NCBI GenBank assembly: GCA_910575245.1
Contig: CAJTEN010000002.1
Span: 21,185-85,184, forward strand
DNA: 64,000 bases
Source: Clostridia bacterium
GTDB taxonomy: Bacteria; Bacillota; Clostridia; Lachnospirales; Lachnospiraceae
Reading direction: 5' to 3'
Both the position numbers and the translations under genes were made by a program. Position 1 is the stretch's first letter. Each line of letters opens with the position of its first letter. Positions 42,414 through 51,074 of the stretch are shown here, one piece after another. A model generated the notes under the pieces. That model saw only the letters and a list, made by a program, of their open reading frames with translations, had not been told where the DNA came from and ran no database searches.

Positions 42414-43036
42414 ATGGAAGGAAGAATTATTACGATCAGCAGGCAGTGTGGAAGCGGCGGGCACAGCATTGGAAGCGAACTGGCCAAAAGACTGGATGTG
42501 CCGTTCTATGACAAGGAGATCATTGAAATGGCGGCAAAGGAAAGCGGATTCCACAAGGAATTTGTTGAGGAAAAAGGGGAGCATATGAACAGCAGCCTGC
42601 TTTTTAATATCGCCCGTTACGTGTCATATGGGGGAAGAGGGCGCTATGAGGAGTATCAGCCGTTGCAGGATCAGCTATACTTTGCGCAGGTAAAGGTCAT
42701 TAAGGAACTTGCGGGGAAAGGCCCCTGTGTCATAGTAGGCAGGTGCGCGGATTATGTCCTGCGGGACAGGAAGGTGTGCTGAACGTCTTCATCCATGCGG
42801 ATATGGCGTTTAAAAAGAAGCGCTGTATGGAGAGGGGGCAGTTTTCGGACGAAAACGCGGATGATAGGATCCGCAGGATGGATAAACTGCGGGCAGACCA
42901 TTACCGGTACTACACAGACCAGAAATGGGGGGATTCCTTAAACTACCATTTATGTCTGGACAGCGGCATGTTCGGTATTGAGAAATGCGTTTCCATGATC
43001 GAAGATGCCTGTAAAGAGATGGGTTCCCCTTCCTGA
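42414..43036 (+). pseudogene. Cytidylate-kinase-like protein, single frameshift
   Basis: The first frame (42414-42782) has the P-loop-like ITISRQCGSGGHSIGSELAK, then DVPFYDKEIIEMAAKESGFH and VIVGRCADYVLRDRK, after which it stops. The second frame (42743-43036) continues exactly where the family should: NVFIHADMAFKKKRCMERGQ, RMDKLRADHYRYYTDQKWG and LCLDSGMFGIEKCVSMIEDA. One missing or extra base near 42772 separates them. These proteins resemble Cmk and are common next to MATE and ABC exporters in Clostridia; their substrate is not settled. The break is either a real mutation or a sequencing error. Confidence 0.85.
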
Positions 43037-43085
43037 AAACAGGGATTATATTTGAAAGATGAATTGGAAGAAACAGGAGGCATTT

Positions 43086-44828
43086 ATGTTTAAGACACTT
43101 TTGAAACAGATCGGAGATTATAAAAAAGATGCCATCCTCACACCGGTATTCGTGGTCCTGGAAGTCATCATGGAGGTCATCATCCCCATTATGATGGCCG
43201 CCATCATTGACTACGGCCTGGCGGATCAGAGCATTGGAAGGGTGGTGATGATCGGCCTTGCCATGATCGGGGCGGCCATGCTGGCCTTATGGTTCGGGGT
43301 AGAATCCGGCATGACGGCATCCAGCGCCAGCTCCGGATTTGCCATGAACCTGCGGCAGGCAATGTATGAGAGGATACAGACATTCTCTTTCTCCAACATA
43401 GACAAATTTTCCACGGCGGGGCTTGTGACCAGAATGACCACGGATGTGTCGAATGTGCAGCAGGCATTTCAGATGTCCATCCGCATCTGCGTCAGGGCAC
43501 CCATCATGCTGGTCAGTGCCATGGTGATGACATTCCTGATCCATCCCCGGTTTGCCCTGATATTTCTGGTCGTGATCGTCTGCCTGGCGGCCGTGCTGGC
43601 CCTGATCTCGTCAAGGGCAAACCCGACCTTAAGGCGGGTGTTCCATGAATACGATGAGCTGAACGCCAGGGTACAGGAGAATGTGAACGGGATGCGTGTG
43701 GTGAAGTCCTTTGTGCGGGAGAAGTATGAGACCGGACGATTTGAGAGGGAAAGCGAAAAGATCCGCAGCCTGTTCGTAAGCGCGGAAAAGCTCCTTGCCC
43801 TGAATTCCCCGGTGATGCAGTTCTCCATGTACTCCTGCATCCTGGTGATCTCATGGATGGGGGCCAAGATGATCATCGCAGGGAGCCTGACGGAAGGTCA
43901 GCTCATGAGCATGTTCACCTATGTCATCAATATCCTGATGAGCCTGATGATGGTGTCCATGACCTTTGTGATGCTCATTATGTCGAGAGCATCGGGGGAG
44001 AGGATCTCAGAGGTTCTGGCCGAGGAGCCGGATCTGTACAGCGTACCCCATGCGATCAAGGAGGTAGCAGACGGCTCCATCGATTTTGAACAGGTTGGTT
44101 TCGCCTATCCTTCCAATCCGGGAAAGGAAGTGCTCAGTGACCTGACCATCCATATCAGGCCGGGGGAGACCATCGGCATCCTGGGCGGCACCGGGAGCGC
44201 CAAATCCTCCTTTGCCGCGCTGATCCCCAGGCTTTACGATGCCACAAGGGGCGAGGTACGTGTGGGCGGCGTCCTGGTGAAGGATTATGACATGGCCAGT
44301 CTGCGGGACAATGTGGCCATGGTCTTGCAGAAGAATGTGCTGTTTTCCGGTACGATCAAGGAGAACCTGCGGTGGGGAAAGGAAGACGCCACAGATGAGG
44401 AGATTATCCGCGCCTGCCGTCTTGCCCAGGCGGACGAATTCATCCGGGATTTCCCGGCCGGATATGATACACGTATTGAACGGGGCGGGGCAAATGTATC
44501 CGGAGGACAGAAGCAGAGGCTCTGCATTGCCAGGGCGCTTCTGAAGAAGCCGAAGATATTGATCCTGGATGATTCCACGAGCGCCGTGGACACCAAAACG
44601 GACGCGCTGATCCGCAGGGCGTTCCGGGAGGAGATACCGGACACCACGAAGATCGTCATAGCCCAGAGGATATCATCCATCCAGGATGCGGACAGGATCC
44701 TGGTATTCGACAACGGCAGGATGGCGGCGGCGGGCACTCATGAGGAACTGCTGGAAAGCTGCCCGGTCTACAGGGAGATCTACGAATCACAGACAAAGGA
44801 GGGCGGAGATGATGAAAGCGGGAAATAA
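43086..44828 (+). CDS. ABC exporter half-transporter with degenerate ATP site (subunit A)
   Basis: A 580-residue exporter subunit: six helices, then an ATPase domain. Start 43086 follows CAGGAGG by 6 bases. The Walker A motif reads GGTGSAKSS, with A where G is usual, and the residue after Walker B is Asp (LILDDSTSAVD), not the catalytic Glu. Signature VSGGQKQRLCIARALL and the switch QRISSIQDADR with Q for His also deviate. These changes mark the degenerate site of heterodimeric exporters such as TM287/288 or LmrCD, in which only the other site hydrolyses fast. It overlaps subunit B by 20 bases. Drugs, lipids or peptides are possible cargo. Confidence 0.9.
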   Translation: MFKTLLKQIGDYKKDAILTPVFVVLEVIMEVIIPIMMAAIIDYGLADQSIGRVVMIGLAMIGAAMLALWFGVESGMTASSASSGFAMNLRQAMYERIQTFSFSNIDKFSTAGLVTRMTTDVSNVQQAFQMSIRICVRAPIMLVSAMVMTFLIHPRFALIFLVVIVCLAAVLALISSRANPTLRRVFHEYDELNARVQENVNGMRVVKSFVREKYETGRFERESEKIRSLFVSAEKLLALNSPVMQFSMYSCILVISWMGAKMIIAGSLTEGQLMSMFTYVINILMSLMMVSMTFVMLIMSRASGERISEVLAEEPDLYSVPHAIKEVADGSIDFEQVGFAYPSNPGKEVLSDLTIHIRPGETIGILGGTGSAKSSFAALIPRLYDATRGEVRVGGVLVKDYDMASLRDNVAMVLQKNVLFSGTIKENLRWGKEDATDEEIIRACRLAQADEFIRDFPAGYDTRIERGGANVSGGQKQRLCIARALLKKPKILILDDSTSAVDTKTDALIRRAFREEIPDTTKIVIAQRISSIQDADRILVFDNGRMAAAGTHEELLESCPVYREIYESQTKEGGDDESGK

Positions 44829-46686
44829 GAAGAACATGGGAGCGACTTTAAAGCGCCTGATCGCATATGTTCTGAAACAATATAAATGGCAGTGCCTGCT
44901 TGTGGCGTTGTGCATCCTGGTCAGCACTGCCGCGAATATCGGCGGAACCCTGTTCATGAGGAACCTGATCGATGACTACATCCTGCCTTTCGTGAATCAG
45001 GCTCGTCCTGATCTGACCCCTCTTTTACGGGCATTGCTGGTGATGGCGGCGGTTTACTACACGGGGGTGTTCTGTACCTGGGCCTATAACTTCATCATGA
45101 TCTATGTGTCCCAGGGAATGTTAAAGACCGTGAGGGACGACCTGTTTGGCCATATGGAGCGTTTGCCGGTCCGGTATTTTGACACAAAGTCCCATGGGGA
45201 TATCATGAGCATCTATACCAATGACACGGACACCCTGCGGCAGGTGATCAGCCAGAGCATGCCCCAGATGCTGTCCGCAGTGATCACGATCGTGGGCGTA
45301 TTTGTTTCCATGCTGGTTTTGAGCCCGACCCTGACCATGATCACCGTGGTGATGGTCATCTGCATGGTGTTCGCCACCAGGATCATCTCCTCAAAGAGCG
45401 GATATTATTTTGTGAAACAACAGACGGACGTGGGTAACCTGAACGGTTATATAGAGGAAATGATGGAAGGCCAGAAGGTAGTGAAAGTATTCTGCCATGA
45501 AGAGGCCTGCGTACAAGATTTTAAGGAACTGAACGGGAAGCTGCGTGACAGTGCCAACAACGCCAACCGGTACGCCAGCATCCTGATGCCGGTGCTGGGC
45601 AATCTGGGGTATATGAGTTACGCAGTGATCGCCATGGTGGGAGCCTGCCTATCCATCTTCGGCGGGCAGATGACTCTTGGAACGCTGGCATCTTTCCTGC
45701 AGTTTTCCCGTTCCTTCAACCAGCCTATCTCCCAGCTTTCCCAGCAGCTGAATTCCATCATCATGGCGATCGCGGGGGCGGAGAGGATCTTCGGGCTGCT
45801 GGATGAAGAGCCGGAAGGGGACGGCGGATATGTGAAGCTTGTGAACGCGAGATACGATGCCCAGGGGAATCTGACAGAGGTGCCGGAGCGGACAGGAATC
45901 TGGGCATGGAAGCATTACCATAAGGCGGACGATACCACCACCTACCAGCTCATGGAGGGGGACGTGGTATTCGACCATGTGGACTTTGGCTATACGGAAG
46001 ATAAGGAGATCCTGCACGACATCGAGATCTTTGCCAGGCCGGGGCAGAAGGTGGCCTTTGTGGGAGCTACCGGCGCAGGGAAAACAACGATCACCAACCT
46101 GATCAACCGCTTTTATGATGTGCAGGACGGCAAGATCCGCTACGACGGCATCAACATCAATAAGATCAAAAAGGATGATCTGCGGCATTCCCTGGGGCTG
46201 GTGCTGCAGGATACCCATCTGTTCACCGGGACTGTCATGGACAATATCCGCTACGGAAAGCTGGACGCCACGGAGGATGAGGTCATCCGGGCGGCCAAGC
46301 TGGCAAACGCCCATGACTTTATCATGAGGCTTCCTGATGGATACCAGACGCAGTTAAAGGGCAGCGGCAGCAGCCTTTCCCAGGGACAGCGGCAGCTTCT
46401 GGCCATCGCCAGGGTGGCGGTGGCAGATCCGCCGGTGCTGATCCTGGACGAAGCCACCTCAAGCATTGACACCCGTACGGAGAAGATCGTGCAGGACGGC
46501 ATGGACCGATTGATGAAAGGCAGGACGGTATTTGTGATCGCCCACAGGCTTTCCACCATCAAGAATTCGGACGTGATCATGGTACTGGATCATGGGCGGA
46601 TCGTGGAGCGGGGAAACCATGAGAGCCTGCTGGCGAAGAAGGGGATGTATTATCAGCTTTATACCGGTAAGCTGGAGCAGGAGTGA
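44809..46686 (+). CDS. ABC exporter half-transporter with consensus ATP site (subunit B)
   Basis: A 625-residue partner of the preceding subunit. Six helices with DVAxRIS-like coupling segments, an insertion of about 35 residues (residues about 345-385, ending WAWKHYHKADDTTTYQLMEG) between membrane and ATPase domains, then Walker A GATGAGKTT, signature LSQGQRQLLAIARVAV, Walker B LILDEATSSID with the catalytic Glu and switch AHRLSTIKNSD. It therefore carries the complementary active residues missing from subunit A. The start at 44809 has GGAGG 6 bases upstream; 44812 is equally possible. Confidence 0.92.
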   Translation: MMKAGNKKNMGATLKRLIAYVLKQYKWQCLLVALCILVSTAANIGGTLFMRNLIDDYILPFVNQARPDLTPLLRALLVMAAVYYTGVFCTWAYNFIMIYVSQGMLKTVRDDLFGHMERLPVRYFDTKSHGDIMSIYTNDTDTLRQVISQSMPQMLSAVITIVGVFVSMLVLSPTLTMITVVMVICMVFATRIISSKSGYYFVKQQTDVGNLNGYIEEMMEGQKVVKVFCHEEACVQDFKELNGKLRDSANNANRYASILMPVLGNLGYMSYAVIAMVGACLSIFGGQMTLGTLASFLQFSRSFNQPISQLSQQLNSIIMAIAGAERIFGLLDEEPEGDGGYVKLVNARYDAQGNLTEVPERTGIWAWKHYHKADDTTTYQLMEGDVVFDHVDFGYTEDKEILHDIEIFARPGQKVAFVGATGAGKTTITNLINRFYDVQDGKIRYDGININKIKKDDLRHSLGLVLQDTHLFTGTVMDNIRYGKLDATEDEVIRAAKLANAHDFIMRLPDGYQTQLKGSGSSLSQGQRQLLAIARVAVADPPVLILDEATSSIDTRTEKIVQDGMDRLMKGRTVFVIAHRLSTIKNSDVIMVLDHGRIVERGNHESLLAKKGMYYQLYTGKLEQE

Positions 46687-46798
46687 TCGGAAACACAGAA
46701 AATTCAAAAGATGATAAAGCGGGTTTCAAGCAGGTGGGTTTGATGTTCTGGTAAACGCTGATGAAAATGCAATTATTGCTGGACAAATTTAGGGTTAT

Positions 46799-47116
46799 TT
46801 GAAAATATCTAAAGAAGATGCCAGCCATTTTCTTCAAAATATAATGATTTATACTCATGGGCTTTCTTCATTTATCGCTTCGGGAATTATTGGCGTGCAT
46901 ATGTCTTTTGTAACATTGAGAACGAGTAACTGTATGTACGCTTCCATAATTCACGGAGCGGTAAATATCATTGGGGAAACACCAATTTTTGTATCACTAT
47001 CTACACAGAGTGTTTTGCTTGGACCAAATCCATCAGGAATCATTGGTATGAGTGTGTTATTGATGGGTGCAGTTGTACTCTTATTTAAACTGCCAAAATA
47101 TAAATTGAAAGGATGA
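46799..47116 (+). pseudogene. CPBP protease C-terminal fragment
   Basis: The frame encodes GLSSFIASGIIGVHMSFVT, then NCMYASIIHGAVNIIGE and a terminal helix GIIGMSVLLMGAVVLLFKL. The IIHGAVN block is the last motif of CPBP/Abi intramembrane proteases; the EExxxR and FxxxH motifs that should precede it are absent. Sequence before about 46850 does not resemble the family. It is a 3' remnant left by deletion and is not expected to have activity. Confidence 0.65.
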
Positions 47117-47202
47117 AAAAACCAGAGTAGAAATGATAGCATAATGGCATACCAGTAAAAAAATTATATTGCCGCTAAATATGGAACACACGGCGGCGGC
47201 AC

Positions 47203-47400
47203 TTGAACAAAGTAAAGAAGGTTGAGAATTATATTTCAAATATGTTTTTGCTACCAGAAAGAGGATTAGGAATCGTAATTCTAATTATTAATATGAATGC
47301 CTATCTGGTTACCAATCAGTTGGCAGATATTATAAGCACGGACAGTCCTGCGGAGCAACATTCTATATTTGACCCTTTAAAATATAGAGCAGAAATGCAA
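47203..47400 (+). pseudogene. Serine hydrolase (beta-lactamase-like) C-terminal fragment
   Basis: The segment FLLPERGLGIVILIINMNAY followed by LVTNQLADIISTD resembles the C-terminal part of class C beta-lactamase-like serine hydrolases (PEKxLGIVVLxNxNxYL). None of the catalytic motifs (SxxK, YxN) is present, and similarity stops before the oppositely oriented TIR gene begins. It is a relic; together with the CPBP fragment it marks a deletion point. Confidence 0.45.
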
Positions 47401-48250
47401 TACAGATCAGATCAACAGCAATATACACCCCATTAAAAATCGAAGGTATGCTCTTCTCCCCATCCGTAAATGATATGTACTGTTTCTTGTTATATTTATT
47501 ACTCATAGCCTGCCATTCAGCATCATAGAGCGATGCTGCCAGCTGGCGCTCCAACATGCCGAGAATCTTCATTTTACTGCTGTTGATGATCCCATATGAT
47601 TCCAGAATCTTCGCCCATGAGTGATTCAGCAGAATACCAGGAATCGTAAGAACAATCGTTATTACCAGCTTGGATATCAAATCTCCATTCAATGAAAACG
47701 CAGTCGCCGCGATTGTGATCAGTGCTGTATTGGCTGTGATATAAAAGCTGTTGACATTCTGTCTTCTGTTTACCAGTGCTTCCGAGGTATCCGAAAACAT
47801 CCTGTACTGCTCAAAAAGGCTGTCATTGCTGGTATTATCATTGATCAGATTGATATACTTACCGTTTTCATAGCTCATGATAATATCTACCAGTTCCTGA
47901 ACATTAAAGACACGGTCTGCAAGTTCAATATCCTCCTTTGTAAACGGGTCTTTCGCCTGTAAAACCTTATTCAGTCTATAAGTATCCTCTATTTTCAGAT
48001 ATACAACACTCTTATTCAGCTTTATAGCCTCTTTCAGTTCCCAGTTTATATTCCTGCTCTTATAAGATTCCTTTCCCACAATATACAATATCATCTGTGC
48101 AGACTTCATCAGTCTGCGCACTTCCGGCCGCCATATTTTTCTGTATTCCAGAAGTAAAATATTCGCCTTGCTACAGCTATTCTTGATTTCTTCCTTCTTC
48201 TCATATACATAATCCCGGTCAGCTCCCGAATGAACAATAAAAATATTCAT
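47363..48250 (-). CDS. TIR-like domain fused to a two-helix membrane domain (RipA/SLATT-like)
   Basis: A 295-residue protein. Residues 1-125 look like a TIR-like flavodoxin fold: IFIVHSGADRDYVYEKKEEI, ILLLEYRKIWRPEVRRLM, AQMILYIVGKESYKSRNINW and a KSVVYLKIED strand. Residues about 150-295 carry a membrane module: FEQYRMFSDTSEALVNRRQN, VNSFYITANTALITIAATAF (helix 1), LVITIVLTIPGILLNHSWAK (helix 2), a conserved soluble loop, and a last helix IAVDLICIAFLLYILKG. The second part resembles RipA-type octameric membrane proteins and SLATT effectors. TIR plus pore-like domain is a known pattern for abortive-infection effectors, so I infer a defence role. It is monocistronic with GGGAG upstream. Confidence 0.75.
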   Translation of the reverse strand: MNIFIVHSGADRDYVYEKKEEIKNSCSKANILLLEYRKIWRPEVRRLMKSAQMILYIVGKESYKSRNINWELKEAIKLNKSVVYLKIEDTYRLNKVLQAKDPFTKEDIELADRVFNVQELVDIIMSYENGKYINLINDNTSNDSLFEQYRMFSDTSEALVNRRQNVNSFYITANTALITIAATAFSLNGDLISKLVITIVLTIPGILLNHSWAKILESYGIINSSKMKILGMLERQLAASLYDAEWQAMSNKYNKKQYISFTDGEKSIPSIFNGVYIAVDLICIAFLLYILKGQI

Positions 48251-48427
48251 ATTTTTCTCCCTGCATGTACATTAAATCCGGATTTCGCATCTCTTATGTT
48301 CCGGTCTGTCAGCCTGTCCTTTTCTGTGTATGCTGTTCCTTTCATCAGATAACCTCTTTACCACTGTTATATCGTATCATCAAATCTATTGCAAAACAAG
48401 TATGCTATCCGACTGACATGAAAACTG

Positions 48428-48511
48428 TGGTAACAGTTCAGCCCAGGACTTTGCATTTACTGCAAAGTCCGTGAGAATGTGTAAATATAGCAAAGAGGGA
48501 ATCTGCCCCTC
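48428..48511 (+). repeat. Interspersed repeat, copy 1 (hairpin with CATTTACTG apex)
   Basis: TGGTAACAGTTCAGCCCAG, then a perfect 10-bp hairpin (48446-48455 with 48461-48470), then GTGAGAA and GGGAATCTGCCCCT. The same order recurs at 54341-54444. It lies in a 274-base gap between the TIR gene and the GntR operon, near the 3' end of the latter. It has no coding potential and is probably a mobile intergenic repeat family. Confidence 0.75.
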
Positions 48512-48524
48512 ATTGCGACCGCAC

Positions 48525-48902
48525 CTAAAGATATACAGCCGCCAAAATACAGACAGCAGCAATTAAAATTGATAGGGCAATTCGTAACAAGGAAAAGCTA
48601 TACAGTTTTTCGGGATTGCACTTGTCATAGCGTACTTTGACAGTCGCTCCTTCTTGTAAAGCCATAGGCACTTGCACGCGGTTTTGTGATTGGTAAGATT
48701 TTCCGTCTACCATATATGAAACTTTCGCCCATTTTGAATTACGGGCTTTTGCCGTTTCGGGATTTGGCATTTTAATTGAAATAATTGTCCCTGTTGTTTG
48801 TGCTGTCCTGTTTCGCTTTAAAAGAAATTGAATACAATTAATAAGCCCGAAACATAATGCTATTGCGGCAATAATATAAAGAAAAATTGTATCGTTGTTC
48901 AT
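48525..48902 (-). CDS. DUF3592-like membrane protein
   Basis: A 125-residue protein with a helix at each end (FLYIIAAIALCFGLINCIQF and LLRIALSILIAAVCILAAVY) and a central beta-rich domain outside or between them: AQTTGTIISIKMPN, WAKVSYMVDGKSYQSQNRVQ and the VKVRYDKCNPEKLYS block. The strand pattern with VRYDPxNPxxxY is that of DUF3592. It is the last gene of the GntR-ABC operon, 19 bases after the permease stop. Its role is unknown, perhaps an accessory of the transporter. Confidence 0.7.
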   Translation of the reverse strand: MNNDTIFLYIIAAIALCFGLINCIQFLLKRNRTAQTTGTIISIKMPNPETAKARNSKWAKVSYMVDGKSYQSQNRVQVPMALQEGATVKVRYDKCNPEKLYSFSLLRIALSILIAAVCILAAVYL

Positions 48903-48921
48903 ATCCTGTATTTCCTCTCTT

Positions 48922-49563
48922 TTATGGCAAGTCTACACTACTGTAAAAACTGATTGACAAGGTAATTGAAACAATTAAAATTCCCAGGCTCAGGAGCGTA
49001 ATTCCCCCGTATGCAAGAAGTGGAGAAAGTAAAGAAAGAAAATCTAAATTAACGTTTTCCATTTTCATAAGCTGAGGAAGAATAAAGGGAGAAGCCATTA
49101 TGACAACTGCAAAGGCAAATTTGGTTTTCTCGTACCCTAACTTGTATTGTACCGGCAAATATACACCAATGAAAATACAAGTTATAAAAAGCATGAGTAC
49201 AAATAGCTTTATGTTACATGAGCCTAATTCCGGAATAATTAAAGTTTCAATCCCATATATAAGGCAGCAGGCGACATATGTTACCATGCAGAAAATATAC
49301 TTGGACAAAACAATCATTTTGCGCGGATATGGTGTAGCGCATAACAGTGTTGCGGCTTTGGGAAATTGATATTCTTTCAAAGATACGTATTGCAGCAGCA
49401 TAAACACGCAAAAAATGACAGACAGCATAAATCCTAAAACGCCTGTGTACTGTGGTGCGCGCCAAAGCATAAAAGGTGGGATAAGAACAGCAGCAGCCAG
49501 CATAATTAATACATACTTTTTTACAATGAGAACATCTTTTTTTAGCAAATGGAACAACATCAT
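48922..49563 (-). CDS. ABC-2 type transporter permease
   Basis: A 213-residue, six-helix permease of the ABC2_membrane_5 kind: LKKDVLIVKKYVLIMLAAAV at the start, the coupling segment EYQFPKAATLLCATPYPRKM with VLSKYIFCMVTYVACC, and helices ending in ISITLS-type residues. Its ATG overlaps the ATPase stop by 4 bases. In Firmicutes this GntR-ATPase-permease set (YtrA-like) is induced by cell-wall antibiotics; the exported or displaced substrate is unknown. Confidence 0.85.
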   Translation of the reverse strand: MMLFHLLKKDVLIVKKYVLIMLAAAVLIPPFMLWRAPQYTGVLGFMLSVIFCVFMLLQYVSLKEYQFPKAATLLCATPYPRKMIVLSKYIFCMVTYVACCLIYGIETLIIPELGSCNIKLFVLMLFITCIFIGVYLPVQYKLGYEKTKFAFAVVIMASPFILPQLMKMENVNLDFLSLLSPLLAYGGITLLSLGILIVSITLSISFYSSVDLP

Positions 49564-50420
49564 TTCTTATATCCTCCTATATTGGCAAGCATAATATCCT
49601 CTATCGTAGGGCGTTCAGTGATAGCGTCCGGGAAAAAGGACTGAACCTCTGCTATTTGTTTTGTAACCCCTGTAAATCCAAATGCGGTTTCTGATATGCT
49701 CAAAAAGAGCTTTCTCACATCACCAGTCAATGTTTTCGCATCACCTTTGACAATCCGGTAAGTGTCAAGTAAAAAGTCTTTTTCTTCCTGAAAGACAATG
49801 CGCCCATTGTGAATCATAATGAGCAGATCGGCAATTTTATCAAGGTCAGAGGTAATGTGTGTTGAAAAGAAAACCCCTTTGCCGCCATTTTCCATATAAT
49901 CGGTTAAAACTTTTAGTAGCTGGCTTCTGATTAAAGGGTCAAGCCCGCTGGTCGGTTCGTCCATAATCAAAAGTTCTGCATTATGGGATAGAGCCAAGGC
50001 AAGCGCATATTTCATTTTCATACCTTTTGAAAGAGTATTGATTTTTTGTTTCGGGTCAAGAGAAAATATATCCATGTACCGCTTGAAATCCTGTTCAGAC
50101 CATTCTGTATATGCTGATGAAATTATGCTTTTCATTCCAGCTAAGGAAAGTTCATCATAAAAGCAGCCATCATCTAAAACAATGCCGATACGGTCTTTGA
50201 TCTTCTTCTCGTTCTTTTCCATTTCAAGACCAAAAAACTGAATATTGCCGGATTGCTTTTTTGTCAATCCTAAAAGTGTCCGTAATGTGGTGGTTTTGCC
50301 CGCACCGTTAATACCGATAAGTCCTGTTATGCAGCCCTCCGGCAAAGAAAAAGTCACATCTGCTAAAGAGAAACCCTCATACGATTTGTTTAAGTTCTCT
50401 ACTTTCAAAATATCGTTCAT
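49560..50420 (-). CDS. ABC transporter ATP-binding protein (YtrB-like)
   Basis: A 286-residue ATPase with Walker A GINGAGKTT, signature LSKGMKMKYALALALS (the LSKGM form typical of the YtrB group), Walker B LLIMDEPTSGLDP and H-loop FFSTHITSDLDKIAD. It starts one base after the GntR stop, so translation is coupled. The C-terminal 70 residues form an extra domain that usually contacts the permease. It pairs with the ABC-2 permease gene overlapping its 3' end. Confidence 0.9.
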   Translation of the reverse strand: MNDILKVENLNKSYEGFSLADVTFSLPEGCITGLIGINGAGKTTTLRTLLGLTKKQSGNIQFFGLEMEKNEKKIKDRIGIVLDDGCFYDELSLAGMKSIISSAYTEWSEQDFKRYMDIFSLDPKQKINTLSKGMKMKYALALALSHNAELLIMDEPTSGLDPLIRSQLLKVLTDYMENGGKGVFFSTHITSDLDKIADLLIMIHNGRIVFQEEKDFLLDTYRIVKGDAKTLTGDVRKLFLSISETAFGFTGVTKQIAEVQSFFPDAITERPTIEDIMLANIGGYKK

Positions 50421-50421
50421 T

Positions 50422-50805
50422 CTAATCCTCCTCGTAAAGAATGTCCATCATAGCATTGAGTTCTTCTTTGCTTATTTTCAGTGATTTTGCTGTCTGTATC
50501 ATGTCCAGCATTTTTTGTTCTACAAGCCGCCGTTTAGAATCCCGAAGCAGTTCAAGATTACATGTAGATATAAAAGTTCCTATCCCTACCTGGCTTGTAA
50601 CAAATCCTTCTTGTTCCAATTCCTCATAAACCCGCCGGATCGTTAAGACACTGACTTTCAAATCATTAGCAAAAGCACGTATAGAAGGAAGCGCGTCCCC
50701 CTCAACTAATTCTTCTTTTAATACAGCGTCTTTTATCTGGTCTTTTATCTGTTGATACAAGGGGCTGTCAGAGGTATTTGAGATAAGTATCTTCAAGAAA
50801 TCCAT
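50422..50805 (-). CDS. GntR/YtrA-family transcriptional regulator
   Basis: A 127-residue short GntR protein. The winged helix is clear: SPLYQQIKDQIKDAVLKEEL, then LPSIRAFANDLKVSVLTIRR and VYEELEQEGFVTSQVGIGTF. The C-terminal 45 residues are a helical dimerisation arm, not a ligand-binding domain, which is the YtrA subgroup. GGAAAGGAG precedes the ATG. It heads the ABC operon and most probably represses it through the palindrome just upstream. Confidence 0.9.
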   Translation of the reverse strand: MDFLKILISNTSDSPLYQQIKDQIKDAVLKEELVEGDALPSIRAFANDLKVSVLTIRRVYEELEQEGFVTSQVGIGTFISTCNLELLRDSKRRLVEQKMLDMIQTAKSLKISKEELNAMMDILYEED

Positions 50806-50828
50806 CGCTCCTTTCCTTGGTGTGATGT

Positions 50829-50869
50829 TGATGCATATACATCATAAACAATAAGCACTTAATTGTCAA
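50829..50869 (-). promoter_or_regulatory. Promoter and palindromic operator of the GntR-ABC operon
   Basis: On the minus strand, TTGACA (50869-50864) and TATGAT (50846-50841) are 17 bases apart. The near-palindrome TGATGCATATACATCA (50829-50844, one mismatched pair) overlaps the -10 and the transcription start. YtrA-type regulators bind such inverted repeats, so autoregulation is expected. Confidence 0.8.
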
Positions 50870-50905
50870 TAGGCATAAAATTTCCCTCTTGGCGGCTGCA
50901 GGAAT

Positions 50906-51073
50906 ATGATGTCCTCAAATATGATGCTGTGTTATGCCATGTGTGCTTTTTATGGAGCCGTTGGCCGCAATTACACGAATGAGAATTTTCTTGTTCTGGT
51001 AAATGAGGTAATGGCAAAGCCTTTTGCTCTGCTGAATCACATTGATATGAATAAATTGGAGAAAAAATGGTGA
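50906..51073 (+). CDS. Unrecognised 55-residue frame, possibly a remnant
   Basis: The frame from 50906 encodes CAFYGAVGRNYTNENFLVLV, then EVMAKPFALLNHIDMNKLEK. The sequence reads like real protein but matches no family I know, and the site upstream (GCAGGA) is weak. It ends one base before an AraC-type fragment. It may be the end of a deleted gene. Confidence 0.35.
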   Translation: MMSSNMMLCYAMCAFYGAVGRNYTNENFLVLVNEVMAKPFALLNHIDMNKLEKKW

Positions 51074-51074
51074 T

